28,421 nt of DNA from a virus: the IMG/VR virus record IMGVR_UViG_3300030085_001501, positions 1-28,421 of that record; one strand, 5' to 3'. Below are positions 12,358 to 21,006 of this stretch, piece by piece (the first letter of the stretch is position 1; every line of letters starts with the position of its first letter). The notes beneath the pieces are model-generated. The model was not told where the DNA came from and searched no databases. It saw only the letters and a program-made list of their open reading frames with translations. The position numbers and the translations under genes are program-made.

Positions 12358-14849
12358 GGTATTACACGAACGTTCAGATGGTCGGGAACGACTTTCTGGT
12401 CCGTGGTTATGAAAACGGTAAATCATTCACTGCCAGAGAGAGTTACCAACCTACATTATTTGTACCTAGCAAGAAGAAAACACAATTCAAGACGCTCGAT
12501 GGACGATATGTCCAGAGCATACAACCTGGAACAGTCAGAGAATGTCGTGAGTTTGTACGTACCCACGAGAACGTAGAGAACTTTGACATCTATGGGAACA
12601 ATCGGTATATCTATCAGTACATCTCAGATAAGTATCCTGAAGATCAGATCGACTTTGATCTGAAGAAGATGAAACTCGTTACTATTGACATTGAGGTGTC
12701 AGCAGAACGAGGATTCCCTACTGTTGAGGCATGTGACGAGGAGATGCTGTGCATCACCCTTCAGAACTATGCTACAAAACGCATCCTGACCTTTGGTATC
12801 GGTAAGTATCACAACACCGATCCCATGGTCAAGTATGTGGAGTGCAACGATGAGTATGATTTGTTGCAGCACTTCATCAACTACTGGTCTAGTGACCCTC
12901 CTGAGGTCATCACTGGATGGAACTGCCAACTGTATGACATCCCATACCTTGCCAAGAGGATTGCTCGTGTCCTGGGCGAGAAGCAAGCAAAGAAACTGTC
13001 TCCGTGGAATCTACTGACCTCTGAAGAGACCTATATCATGGGTCGTCCACACTTGGTGTATGACATCGGTGGGGTCACAGTGCTTGACTACATGGACCTG
13101 TACAAGAAATTTACGTACAAGGCACAAGAAAGTTATAGATTGGACTATATTGGAGAGGTTGAACTTGGTCAGAAGAAACTTGACCACAGTGAGTTTGACA
13201 CCTTCCGCGAGTTCTACACAAAAGACTGGCAAAAGTTTGTCAGGTATAACATCCAAGACGTGAGACTGGTTGACTCCCTTGAGGAGAAGATGAAACTCAT
13301 TGAACTGGCAGTCACCATGGCATTTGACGCTAAGGTGAACTTCACCGATGTGTTTTACCAGGTGCGGATGTGGGATATGATCATCTATAACGACCTGAAG
13401 AAGAAGGGTATTGTCATTCCTCCCAAGAAAGATGCAAACAAGAACGAAAAATATGCTGGCGCATATGTAAAAGAACCTATCCCTGGCATCTATGAGTGGG
13501 TTGTAAGTTTTGACTTGAACTCTCTGTATCCGCACCTCATCATGCAGTACAACATCTCTCCCGAGACTCTGCTAGATGACAGGTACCCTAACGTCAGTGT
13601 TGATAAACTCCTGAATGAAGAAGTAGACCTGTCTGGACTGACAGATACCACTGTATGTCCCAACGGAGCACAGTTTACTAAGAAAGTTAGGGGATTCCTT
13701 CCCAAACTTATGGAGAAAATCTACAGTGAACGGGTGGTCTTCAAGAAGAAGATGCTCAAGGCGAAGCAAGAGTATGAAAAGAATCCTACAAAGGACTTAG
13801 AGAAGGAGATTGCCCGGTGTAACAACATCCAGATGGCAAAGAAGATCCAACTCAACTCTGCTTATGGTGCTATTGGTAACAATTACTTCCGCTATTACAA
13901 ACTAGCAAACGCAGAAGCGATTACATTGTCTGGTCAGTTCAGCATCCGCTGGATTGAGAACAGAATGAACCAGTATCTCAACAAAATCCTGAAAACTGAG
14001 GGTGAAGACTATGTTATTGCCAGTGACACTGACTCTATCTATCTCAATATGGGTCCTCTGGTCGAAACTGTATACAAAGGGAGAGAAAAAACTACTGAAG
14101 GCATTGTCGATTTCCTTGATAAGGTCTGTTCGATGGAACTTGAGAAGTATATTTCGAGTTCTTATGAAGCGTTGGCGACCTATGTGAACGCATACGAACA
14201 GAAGATGTTCATGAAGCGGGAGACTATCGCTGAACGTGGTATTTGGACCGCTAAGAAGCGATACATCCTCAACGCATGGGATATTGAGGGTGTGAGGTTT
14301 GCTGAACCCAAACTCAAGATCATGGGCATTGAAGCAGTCAAGTCATCGACTCCTGCACCTTGTCGTCAGATGATCAAAGATGCTCTGAAGATCATCATGA
14401 GCAAGACTGAGGTGGATGTTATCAATTATATTGAGGACATGCGTCGGGAGTTCAGAAAAATGGATCCTGCTGCTGTCTCATTCCCTAGATCATGCAACAA
14501 TGTAGATAAGTACAAGAGTAATCTGTCTATCTACGCCAAGGGCACACCTATCCATGTGAGGGGTGCACTTCTATTCAATCACTATATCAAGAAGGCAGAT
14601 CTTGGATCTAAATATAGTGCTATCAACAACGGAGACAAGATCAAGTTCTGTTATCTCACCAAACCGAACACAATCCAAGAGAACGTTATCTCTTTTACTG
14701 GTGATTTCCCTAAAGAACTCGGTCTAACGCAGTATGTTGACTATAATTTGATGTTTGACAAAGCATTCCTTGAACCACTCAAGGCGGTGTTAGATGCTAT
14801 CGGGTGGTCTGTTGAAAGGCAGGCAACTCTGGATCTTTTCTTTGTCTAA
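12354..14849 (+). CDS. 43: Replicative DNA polymerase, gp43 (family B)
   Basis: Copies the phage genome together with clamp gp45. 831 residues (T4: 898). Exonuclease motif I VTIDIEVSAE is at about 110-119; the second exo region includes VITGWNCQLYDIPYL at about 186-200, and the third includes YNIQDVRLV near residue 300. Polymerase motif A SFDLNSLYPHL lies at about 384-394, motif B KKIQLNSAYGAIGN near 497-510 and motif C ASDTDSIYL near 555-563. All catalytic acids are present, so both proofreading and synthesis should be active. It is a single uninterrupted gene, unlike some phage gp43 genes that are split. Preceded by an ATGA overlap. Confidence 0.97.
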   Translation: MRYYTNVQMVGNDFLVRGYENGKSFTARESYQPTLFVPSKKKTQFKTLDGRYVQSIQPGTVRECREFVRTHENVENFDIYGNNRYIYQYISDKYPEDQIDFDLKKMKLVTIDIEVSAERGFPTVEACDEEMLCITLQNYATKRILTFGIGKYHNTDPMVKYVECNDEYDLLQHFINYWSSDPPEVITGWNCQLYDIPYLAKRIARVLGEKQAKKLSPWNLLTSEETYIMGRPHLVYDIGGVTVLDYMDLYKKFTYKAQESYRLDYIGEVELGQKKLDHSEFDTFREFYTKDWQKFVRYNIQDVRLVDSLEEKMKLIELAVTMAFDAKVNFTDVFYQVRMWDMIIYNDLKKKGIVIPPKKDANKNEKYAGAYVKEPIPGIYEWVVSFDLNSLYPHLIMQYNISPETLLDDRYPNVSVDKLLNEEVDLSGLTDTTVCPNGAQFTKKVRGFLPKLMEKIYSERVVFKKKMLKAKQEYEKNPTKDLEKEIARCNNIQMAKKIQLNSAYGAIGNNYFRYYKLANAEAITLSGQFSIRWIENRMNQYLNKILKTEGEDYVIASDTDSIYLNMGPLVETVYKGREKTTEGIVDFLDKVCSMELEKYISSSYEALATYVNAYEQKMFMKRETIAERGIWTAKKRYILNAWDIEGVRFAEPKLKIMGIEAVKSSTPAPCRQMIKDALKIIMSKTEVDVINYIEDMRREFRKMDPAAVSFPRSCNNVDKYKSNLSIYAKGTPIHVRGALLFNHYIKKADLGSKYSAINNGDKIKFCYLTKPNTIQENVISFTGDFPKELGLTQYVDYNLMFDKAFLEPLKAVLDAIGWSVERQATLDLFFV

Positions 14850-14858
14850 TGCTATAAT
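14850..14858 (+). promoter_or_regulatory. Extended -10 promoter after gp43
   Basis: TGCTATAAT at 14850-14858 fits the TGnTATAAT extended -10 type, which can work without a -35 box. It starts one base after the gp43 stop codon. Transcription would begin near 14865, 14 bases before the next ATG, and would feed the small ORF, the cytidylyltransferase and uvsX. Confidence 0.6.
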
Positions 14859-14878
14859 CGAAACACTATCAGGACACT

Positions 14879-15049
14879 ATGGACCTCCCCATCAACGATA
14901 AAGAACTGACGACCATCTGTAACGCACTGCGTCTCGGTGGCGACACTTCTCTTTATCAGAAACTGGTTCGCATCAAGGATATCCGTGCCGATAATCCTGG
15001 TGGACCGTACAAAAAAATTGCCAGGGAGCAGTTTGGTTACGTTATTTGA
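14879..15049 (+). CDS. 56-residue unknown protein between gp43 and the cytidylyltransferase
   Basis: ATG 14879 to TGA 15047-15049, with AGGA just upstream. The product (MDLPINDKELTTICNALRLG, then DTSLYQKLVRIKDIRADNPG, ending AREQFGYVI) is small, charged and helical. The next ATG follows the stop with no gap. A real gene is likely from the promoter, ribosome site and packing. Function unknown. Confidence 0.6.
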   Translation: MDLPINDKELTTICNALRLGGDTSLYQKLVRIKDIRADNPGGPYKKIAREQFGYVI

Positions 15050-15517
15050 ATGAATCTCGTGTTTTTTGAAAAAGTTAGTCTGGTTACAGGCGGATTCGAC
15101 CCTATCCACAGCGGTCACCTACATTATTTTGATCGTGCTAAGGACTTTTCAGACTACCTGGTGGTAGGATTGAACGGTGATCCTTGGTTGAAACGTAAGA
15201 AGGGTCAGTATTTTCAGTGTTGGACTGAACGTGCCGACATTGTACGGCATCTTGACATGGTTGATGCTGTCATCTCTTGGGATGATGCCGATGATAGTGC
15301 CTGTGGTGCTATCGAGAAGTGTCTAGACATTGCAGAGACTGTTGTCTTCTGTAATGGAGGAGACCGGGGTGCAACTAACACTCCAGAATATGAAAGGTTC
15401 AAGGATAATGAACGAGTTGTCTTTGAATGGGGTGTGGGTGGTACAGACAAGATCAATAGTAGCTCCTGGATCCTTCATGGATACTTTGAGAGACAACGTA
15501 AACTATTAGGTATTTGA
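15050..15517 (+). CDS. Cytidylyltransferase-like nucleotidyltransferase
   Basis: 155 residues. The N-terminal motif TGGFDPIHSGHLHYFDRA contains HxGH (His20-His23), the signature of the cytidylyltransferase/RfaE-C superfamily, which joins a nucleotide to a phosphorylated sugar or alcohol. VVGLNGDPWLKRKKG matches the second conserved block, and DKINSSSWIL near residue 137 matches the ISSS-type C-terminal motif. Closest in shape to glycerol-3-phosphate or heptose-1-phosphate nucleotidyltransferases. With the epimerase and glycosyltransferase elsewhere in the window it could belong to a sugar-modification pathway. Substrate not determinable. Confidence 0.83.
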   Translation: MNLVFFEKVSLVTGGFDPIHSGHLHYFDRAKDFSDYLVVGLNGDPWLKRKKGQYFQCWTERADIVRHLDMVDAVISWDDADDSACGAIEKCLDIAETVVFCNGGDRGATNTPEYERFKDNERVVFEWGVGGTDKINSSSWILHGYFERQRKLLGI

Positions 15518-15518
15518 C

Positions 15519-16523
15519 ATGGATTTTTTCAAGGACATCATCAAAGAGATTGGCGATGACTACACAAAACTCGCGTCGGATGTTGACGATACGGAGCGAT
15601 TTGTTGACACTGGCTCTCACATTTTCAATGCCCTGGTTAGTGGCAGCATTTATGGGGGAATCAGTGGCGATAAAATCACTGCAATCGCTGGTGAAACCTC
15701 CACAGGAAAAACATTCTTCTCCCTTGCGGTAGTCAAAAACTTCTTGGAGAAGCACCCTGACGGTGGTGTCATGTATTTTGACACTGAGTCTGCTATCAAG
15801 AAAGGTATGCTGGTCGAGCGTGGCATTGACCTGGAAAGGTTTGGTCACGTGCAGGTTGTCACTATCGAACAGTTCCGTAATCGGGCACTGAAGATTGTTG
15901 ACAAATATCTCAGTCTAGATGAGAAGGATCGCAAACCCATGATGTTTGTACTAGACTCTCTAGGAATGCTCTCCACTGAAAAGGAGATCAAGGATGTCCT
16001 TGAGGACAAACAGACCCGTGACATGACGAAGAGTCAACTCGTCAAGGGTGCATTCAGAATGCTTACACTCAAACTCGGTCAAGCAAATGTTCCACTCATT
16101 GTCACCAACCATACATACGATGTCATCGGAGCTTACGTACCAACTAAAGAGATGGGAGGAGGTTCGGGACTCAAGTATGCAGCGAGTACAATCATTTATC
16201 TCAGCAAAGCAAAAGAAAAGGATGGAACGGAAATCATTGGAAACATTATCAAAGCTAAGGCAGTCAAGTCACGTTTGAGCCGTGAGAACCGTACTGTTTC
16301 GATCCGTCTGTATTACGATGAGCGTGGTCTTGATCGATATTATGGTCTTCTGGAGCTCGGTGAAAGCACTGGGGTAATCAAGAAGGTCGGCAATCGATAT
16401 GAGATTGACGGTAAGAAGGTGTATGCCAAAGAAGTGTACAGCAACCCTGAGAAGTATTTCACTCCAGAGTTGATGGAACAACTTGACGAGGCAGCGGGCA
16501 AAGAGTTTAGTTATGGTAGTTGA
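15519..16523 (+). CDS. uvsX: RecA-like recombinase UvsX
   Basis: Forms filaments on single-stranded DNA and drives strand exchange for recombination-dependent replication and repair. 334 residues. Walker A GETSTGKT is at 58-65, followed by FFSLAVVKNFLEKH; GGVMYFDTESA holds the catalytic Glu region; MMFVLDSLGML is Walker B; NVPLIVTNHTYD and EMGGGSGLKYAAS match the DNA-binding loop and C-terminal core. It starts two bases after the previous stop and ends inside the next gene, which overlaps it by 11 bases. Confidence 0.96.
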   Translation: MDFFKDIIKEIGDDYTKLASDVDDTERFVDTGSHIFNALVSGSIYGGISGDKITAIAGETSTGKTFFSLAVVKNFLEKHPDGGVMYFDTESAIKKGMLVERGIDLERFGHVQVVTIEQFRNRALKIVDKYLSLDEKDRKPMMFVLDSLGMLSTEKEIKDVLEDKQTRDMTKSQLVKGAFRMLTLKLGQANVPLIVTNHTYDVIGAYVPTKEMGGGSGLKYAASTIIYLSKAKEKDGTEIIGNIIKAKAVKSRLSRENRTVSIRLYYDERGLDRYYGLLELGESTGVIKKVGNRYEIDGKKVYAKEVYSNPEKYFTPELMEQLDEAAGKEFSYGS

Positions 16524-17172
16524 CCTACCACTATTCCCTATACCCATATCTCTTTATAATTTTGGAGAAGACAATCACGAACTAAACGTTGATTTAGTTA
16601 CTGATATACTCAAAGAACAAGACAGAGATCCTGATGGTTTGACTCGATCAAACCTGGGTGGGTGGCATAGTAGTTCTGATTTAGAGGATAGGTACGAAAG
16701 TTTTAGTACCCTCAGAAACCAGATAGAGAATAGTGCTAACGAATATTGTGTCAAGCATGGGTATCTACCTGGACTTGTTTGTCAACAGTTGTGGGCAAAC
16801 ATAAACCAGAGTGGTGACATGACTGTTGGTCATCATCATGGTGTGTCAGCGTTGACGGGGGTGTATTACCCTGTCCAATCTATCGTTGACAACGATTGTA
16901 ACTTCAGTTATAGTGACACGAACCCAATACAAGCAGGTATATGGGACGGTAAGAAGGGTGGATCTATCTATTTCCAAGATCCTTCTTATGGTTTGAAGAC
17001 AGGACTCAGAAAGGATGACAGACCAAGTGCATACAACTTGGATGCATACCACACTTACCCTGTTGCCGGACTTCTAATTCTATTCCCCTCATACCTAACT
17101 CACGCAGTGCTACCATTCAGAGAAGAACAAACCAAAAGACTTAGTATTTCTTTTACTGCTGTGTATAGATGA
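16513..17172 (+). CDS. 2OG-Fe(II) oxygenase family protein
   Basis: 219 residues from ATG 16513, overlapping uvsX by 11 bases; a start at 16483 would lie deeper in uvsX. The double-stranded beta-helix signature is clear: GHHHGVSALTGVYYP (His107/His109 region, iron ligands), GGSIYFQDPS, then FPSYLTHAVLPF with the distal His197, and Arg209 in KRLSISFTAVYR to bind 2-oxoglutarate. Such proteins are frequent in cyanomyoviruses; they use 2-oxoglutarate and oxygen to hydroxylate a substrate that is not known here. Stop overlaps the gp41 start (ATGA). Confidence 0.85.
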   Translation: MVVDLPLFPIPISLYNFGEDNHELNVDLVTDILKEQDRDPDGLTRSNLGGWHSSSDLEDRYESFSTLRNQIENSANEYCVKHGYLPGLVCQQLWANINQSGDMTVGHHHGVSALTGVYYPVQSIVDNDCNFSYSDTNPIQAGIWDGKKGGSIYFQDPSYGLKTGLRKDDRPSAYNLDAYHTYPVAGLLILFPSYLTHAVLPFREEQTKRLSISFTAVYR

Positions 17173-18560
17173 CAGAACGAGTACCACTATCGATTCTCAA
17201 CAACCTGGTACACGATGAAGAGTATGCTCGGCAAGTCGTTCCATTTATTGAACCAGATTACTTTGAGGAGAAGACTGATCGCGTAGTATATCAGCAGGTT
17301 GCTGAGTATCTAACGAAGTACGATACGATTCCAACCAAAGAAGCACTCCAAATTGAGGTCGGATCTCGAACAGATCTTACCCAAGAGGAGTTTCAGTTGA
17401 TAGAGAATTTGGTTTCCTCGCTAGACTTGCAGGAGAAACCAAACTCGTCGTGGTTGCTTGATACCACTGAGAAGTGGTGTAAGGACAGAGCAATCTACCT
17501 TGCTCTAATCAAGAGTATTCAAGTTGCTGATGGTAATGATGACAAACTCTCTCCCGATGCGATCCCAGGCATCCTTTCCGACGCTCTTGCGGTCGGGTTT
17601 GATCAGCATGTGGGACATGACTACCTCGATGATTCCGAGGATCGCTTTGCATATTATCACCGAGTCGAAAATAAAATCCCCTTTGATCTTGAATACTTCA
17701 ATAAGATTACTTCGGGCGGACTCAGTGATAAAACGCTCAACATCGCTCTTGCTGGCACAGGCGTCGGTAAGTCTTTGTTTATGTGCCATGTCGCTGCCAG
17801 TGTTCTCCTCCAAGGAAAGAACGTTCTATACATCACAATGGAGATGGCTGAAGAGAAGATTGCAGAAAGAATTGATGCTAACCTTCTCGATGTCAACATC
17901 CAAGACATACAGGAAATACCTGAACAAGTCTTCACAAAAAAGATTGCAAAGATCGCAGCGAAGACTACAGGACACCTGATTGTCAAAGAGTATCCTACTG
18001 CCTCTGCACACTCTGGGCACTTCCGTGCTCTGATGCAGGAACTCAAGATGAAGAAGAACTTCAAACCAGATATTATCTTTGTTGACTATCTAAACATCTG
18101 TGCATCATCACGGTATAGAGGTGCTACCAACATCAATAGTTACACCTATGTCAAGGCGATTGCAGAAGAACTACGTGGTCTAGCGGTGGAGATAGGTGTT
18201 CCTATCGTCTCCGCTACTCAGACCACACGATCTGGTTATGGTAGTTCTGACCCTAACCTGACAGATACTTCCGAGTCTTTTGGTCTCCCTGCTACTGCCG
18301 ACCTTATGTTCGCATTGGTTAGCACAGAGGAGATGGAGCAACTCAATCAAATTATGGTCAAGCAGTTGAAGAACCGCTACAATGATTTGAGTATGAACAA
18401 GCGATTCGTGGTGGGCATTGATCGTGCCAAGATGAGACTGTATGACTGTGAGCAAACAGCACAGGACGACCTGGTTGACGACATTGTAGAAGTGCAGTAC
18501 AATACAAAAGAAGACAACACCAAATCCAAATCCAAATTCGACGATTTCAAATGGGAGTAA
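17169..18560 (+). CDS. 41: Replicative DNA helicase, gp41
   Basis: DnaB-type hexameric helicase that unwinds DNA ahead of the polymerase and works with primase gp61. 463 residues (T4: 475). Helical N-terminal domain about 1-150; Walker A AGTGVGKS at 195-202; ITMEMAEEKIAERIDAN at about 220-236; Walker B DIIFVDYLNIC near 300; SATQTTRSGYGS near 345; C-terminal tail Lys/Asp-rich (KSKSKFDDFKWE). Overlaps the oxygenase by four bases and MazG by ten. gp61 is not next to it as in T4; it begins at 28118. Confidence 0.96.
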   Translation: MTERVPLSILNNLVHDEEYARQVVPFIEPDYFEEKTDRVVYQQVAEYLTKYDTIPTKEALQIEVGSRTDLTQEEFQLIENLVSSLDLQEKPNSSWLLDTTEKWCKDRAIYLALIKSIQVADGNDDKLSPDAIPGILSDALAVGFDQHVGHDYLDDSEDRFAYYHRVENKIPFDLEYFNKITSGGLSDKTLNIALAGTGVGKSLFMCHVAASVLLQGKNVLYITMEMAEEKIAERIDANLLDVNIQDIQEIPEQVFTKKIAKIAAKTTGHLIVKEYPTASAHSGHFRALMQELKMKKNFKPDIIFVDYLNICASSRYRGATNINSYTYVKAIAEELRGLAVEIGVPIVSATQTTRSGYGSSDPNLTDTSESFGLPATADLMFALVSTEEMEQLNQIMVKQLKNRYNDLSMNKRFVVGIDRAKMRLYDCEQTAQDDLVDDIVEVQYNTKEDNTKSKSKFDDFKWE

Positions 18561-18952
18561 ATTTCACAAACTATCAACGCTTCGTCAACGGAGTGACAAG
18601 CAAAGAATCCCAGGATTCTGATGCCTTCATCTACCGTCTGCAAGAACTTGGTGGGCAGATTGCAGTGCAACGCCTTCTTACCGCTTCTGTTGGTATGTCT
18701 GCTGAAGCAGGTGAGTTCACAGAGATCGTAAAGAAGATGATCTTCCAAGGAAAACCTGCCAACGAAGAGAACCTGTTCCATCTAAAGCGAGAACTGGGTG
18801 ACATCATGTGGTATGTGGCACAAGCATGCATGGCACTGGAGGTGGACATGAATGAAGTGCTAGATATGAATGTCAAGAAACTCGAAGCACGTTTCCCTGA
18901 GGGTACGTTCAGCGAGTTCTATTCGGAGAATCGTCAAGAAGGTGACATCTGA
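18551..18952 (+). CDS. mazG: MazG-like nucleotide pyrophosphohydrolase
   Basis: Hydrolyses nucleoside triphosphates to monophosphates and pyrophosphate; in cyanophages it was proposed to act on ppGpp or to remodel nucleotide pools. 133 residues. The metal-binding pattern is complete: Glu52-Ala-Gly-Glu55 in SAEAGEF, Lys residues after it, and Glu81-Leu-Gly-Asp84 in RELGDIMWYV. It is the single-domain form typical of cyanophages. ATG 18551 lies ten bases inside gp41. The following gene starts inside its 3' end. Confidence 0.93.
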   Translation: MGVNFTNYQRFVNGVTSKESQDSDAFIYRLQELGGQIAVQRLLTASVGMSAEAGEFTEIVKKMIFQGKPANEENLFHLKRELGDIMWYVAQACMALEVDMNEVLDMNVKKLEARFPEGTFSEFYSENRQEGDI

Positions 18953-19628
18953 TTACTGCATCACCTGCATCAAGATCGGTGACAAATTTGATGCACAGTA
19001 CGTAAACAAGCTTTATAATATGGTGCGTCTCCAAACCGATGCACCCTTTTATTGCTTCACAGACGACGCATCAGACATCAACTCAGAGGTAAACGTCATC
19101 CCTATTGACGTAACCGAATACCTAACGTGGGAGAACTGGTGGGCAGCATGGTGGAAGATCCAAATGTTTGTCCATCCTGATATTTCTACCTACGAAAGAA
19201 AGATCTTTTTTGATCTAGATGTCATCATACATGGTGATATAACTGAGGTTCTTGATCATGATGCAGAGTTCGCATTAGTCTACTCTACTTGGAAGGGCGT
19301 CCCATTCAAAATGCGTAACCCACGCAAATCACTATATAATTCATCAGTAATTGTTTGGAGAGACGCAACGCGAGTTTACGAATATTTCATGCAGTCTCCA
19401 CGAGAATTTGTGGCGAAGTACGCAGGAACAGACGACTTTTATCATAATGAAAAAGTAAAAAGAACTCAACTTCCTCACTGTATCTACTCATATAGAGATG
19501 GTGAGTCTCCTAACCAATTGAATAGTTTCACACTAAGAGCAAATAAATCAATTGCTCTGCTCCACCAGTATCCAAAGAATCATGAACTTGACGAACAAGT
19601 TCATCCGATAGTAAAATACTGGGTGTAG
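18942..19628 (+). CDS. Glycosyltransferase-like protein
   Basis: 228 residues from a GTG at 18942, overlapping MazG by 11 bases, which places CITCIKIGDKFDAQYVNKLY at the N-terminus as expected of a nucleotide-sugar-binding fold; longer starts would lie inside MazG. KIFFDLDVIIHGDI (about 87-100) contains the DxD-type metal motif of GT-A glycosyltransferases, followed by YNSSVIVWRD and a late HLLHQYP-like segment (ALLHQYPKNH). May glycosylate phage or host molecules. Donor and acceptor unknown. Confidence 0.75.
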   Translation: MTSDYCITCIKIGDKFDAQYVNKLYNMVRLQTDAPFYCFTDDASDINSEVNVIPIDVTEYLTWENWWAAWWKIQMFVHPDISTYERKIFFDLDVIIHGDITEVLDHDAEFALVYSTWKGVPFKMRNPRKSLYNSSVIVWRDATRVYEYFMQSPREFVAKYAGTDDFYHNEKVKRTQLPHCIYSYRDGESPNQLNSFTLRANKSIALLHQYPKNHELDEQVHPIVKYWV

Positions 19629-19695
19629 AAACGAGGAGTGATGCCGCCTCAGTAAAGATCGTCATGTAATACCTGTAATTTTTTGTAGCAACAAA

Positions 19696-19950
19696 ATGTC
19701 CTTTGCATCCCCTAAGTGGTTCGAGCGTTTTCCTCGTACCGTGACCAAAGCTGTTACCTGGCGTTCCTGGATGATGGTGACCAACTCTGTGATTGGTTGG
19801 ATCGTCTCTGGTAACCCCTGGAAGGGTCTGACTATCGGTCTGATGGCACTTGTCATCAACTCCACTCTGTATATCCTCCACGAACGTCTGTGGAACCGTA
19901 ACGACTGGCAGCGTCGTACGACTGCCGATGGTGATCGCGTGTATATCTGA
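19696..19950 (+). CDS. DUF2061 small membrane protein
   Basis: 84 residues. The pattern TKAVTWRSWMMVTNSVIGWI, then a second hydrophobic segment (LTIGLMALVINSTLYIL) ending in HERLW, is the signature of the DUF2061 family of two-helix membrane proteins; no biochemical role is known. A 67-base gap precedes it and no clear promoter is seen there. The late promoter TATAAATA follows ten bases after its stop. Confidence 0.8.
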   Translation: MSFASPKWFERFPRTVTKAVTWRSWMMVTNSVIGWIVSGNPWKGLTIGLMALVINSTLYILHERLWNRNDWQRRTTADGDRVYI

Positions 19951-19959
19951 TCACATACT

Positions 19960-19967
19960 TATAAATA
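19960..19967 (+). promoter_or_regulatory. T4-type late promoter
   Basis: TATAAATA, identical to the T4 late consensus read by gp55 with gp33 and the gp45 clamp. Transcription would start near 19973, about 20 bases before the TRAP-protein gene. A separate TATAAT at 19982-19987 is too close to the start codon for a normal leader. Confidence 0.75.
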
Positions 19968-19992
19968 CATCTGTAATCCTGTATAATATCCG

Positions 19993-20937
19993 ATGAAAAC
20001 AATTCGCTGGGTTCTAGCCCATGAACCGATTGAATTGTTCCTCAGAGCAGCAAAGCGTTTCAAAGCTTCCATGGAAGCGTGTGCTCCTGGAGAACTAAAC
20101 GTTGAAATTCTGACCCTTTCTGAGTATTCAGATAAGTACAAGGGCGGTGCTACCATCACCAAACATGACCTCCTCCAACTCATGGAGGATGGTGAGGTAG
20201 AGATGTCGCAGATGTATACGTCTACACTTGGTAGGAAGCATCACCGGGACATGTGGGCACTTGATATGCCTTTCTTGTTCCGTGATCACGACCACGCGAA
20301 AAATGTCCTGGAAGGTGAGGTTGGAAAATCTCTCCTCGACGGACTAAATAAGGATTCCAATGTTCAGGGTCTTGCCTTCACCTATTCTGGTGGTTTCCGC
20401 ATGATCCCTGCTAACACGGAACTGCACACAATTGAAGATTTTGAAGGCGTCCGCCTTCGTTGTAACAAATCACCCATTGCTCAGGAAACCCTGAAAGCAG
20501 TTGGTGCAATCCCCGTCCCCATTGAACTTGAGCAGATCAATGAGGGTGTCCAAGATGGTGAGATTGTTGGTGGTGAGTCTACCTATCCTCGTTTCTTCGG
20601 TCTGAAGCAAAACGAGTGCATGGATACCATCAATGACGCAGAGCATAGTCTCTTCCTTACTTCCATCATCGTTGCAAGCGACTTCTGGGAAACTCTTGAC
20701 GAAGAGTTGAAAGGAAAAATCGAAGCAGCGTCCTTCGACGCAGCACGTGCTGAGCGTGTCTGGTCTGTTGAAGACATCGATGTTGTGAAATCTCAGTGTA
20801 AAGAAGAAGACATCACTGTTGTCACCATGTCTGACGCAGAGCGTGGTCGTTTCAAGGATGCAACTGCATACCTGTATGATCAGTTCTCAGACATGTTCTC
20901 TGATGGTTTGATTGATAGTATCAAGAACACCAAGTGA
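19993..20937 (+). CDS. TRAP-type (DctP-like) solute-binding protein without signal peptide
   Basis: 314 residues. It resembles the binding protein of TRAP transporters: domain 1 starts at once (IRWVLAHEPIELFLRAAKRF), then DMPFLFRDHDHAKNVLEG, the ligand region FEGVRLRCNKSPIAQETLKA (about 150-169, with Arg154/Arg156 where the family binds a carboxylate), AVGAIPVPIELEQINEGVQDG, and a C-terminal helix. There is no signal peptide, so it should stay in the cytoplasm unless exported otherwise. No TRAP membrane subunits are nearby. It follows a late promoter and is closed by a terminator, so it is a single-gene late unit. Confidence 0.85.
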   Translation: MKTIRWVLAHEPIELFLRAAKRFKASMEACAPGELNVEILTLSEYSDKYKGGATITKHDLLQLMEDGEVEMSQMYTSTLGRKHHRDMWALDMPFLFRDHDHAKNVLEGEVGKSLLDGLNKDSNVQGLAFTYSGGFRMIPANTELHTIEDFEGVRLRCNKSPIAQETLKAVGAIPVPIELEQINEGVQDGEIVGGESTYPRFFGLKQNECMDTINDAEHSLFLTSIIVASDFWETLDEELKGKIEAASFDAARAERVWSVEDIDVVKSQCKEEDITVVTMSDAERGRFKDATAYLYDQFSDMFSDGLIDSIKNTK

Positions 20938-20955
20938 TCTTATCGCTCACATCCT

Positions 20956-20963
20956 AATAAATA
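20956..20963 (+). promoter_or_regulatory. Possible late promoter before the PP-loop gene
   Basis: AATAAATA fits the cyanophage late pattern NATAAATA and lies 44 bases before ATG 21007, but it abuts the terminator stem, so a transcript starting near 20969 would begin inside the hairpin. Moderate to low confidence. Confidence 0.45.
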
Positions 20964-20989
20964 ACCGGGGGTCATACCCCGGTTTTTTT
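20963..20989 (+). terminator. Intrinsic terminator after the TRAP-type gene
   Basis: AACCGGGG (20963-20970) pairs with CCCCGGTT (20977-20984) around the loop GTCATA, and the T run continues to 20989. It lies 25 bases after the gene's stop. Confidence 0.92.
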
Positions 20990-21006
20990 GTACCTATCGA
21001 TATATT

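Noticed and set aside
19629-19695. Possible hairpin GAGG/CCTC between the glycosyltransferase and DUF2061 genes
   Set aside because: Only four base pairs with a large loop and no T run directly after it.
19982-19987. TATAAT just before the TRAP-type gene
   Set aside because: Transcription would start at the start codon itself; the late promoter at 19960 fits better.
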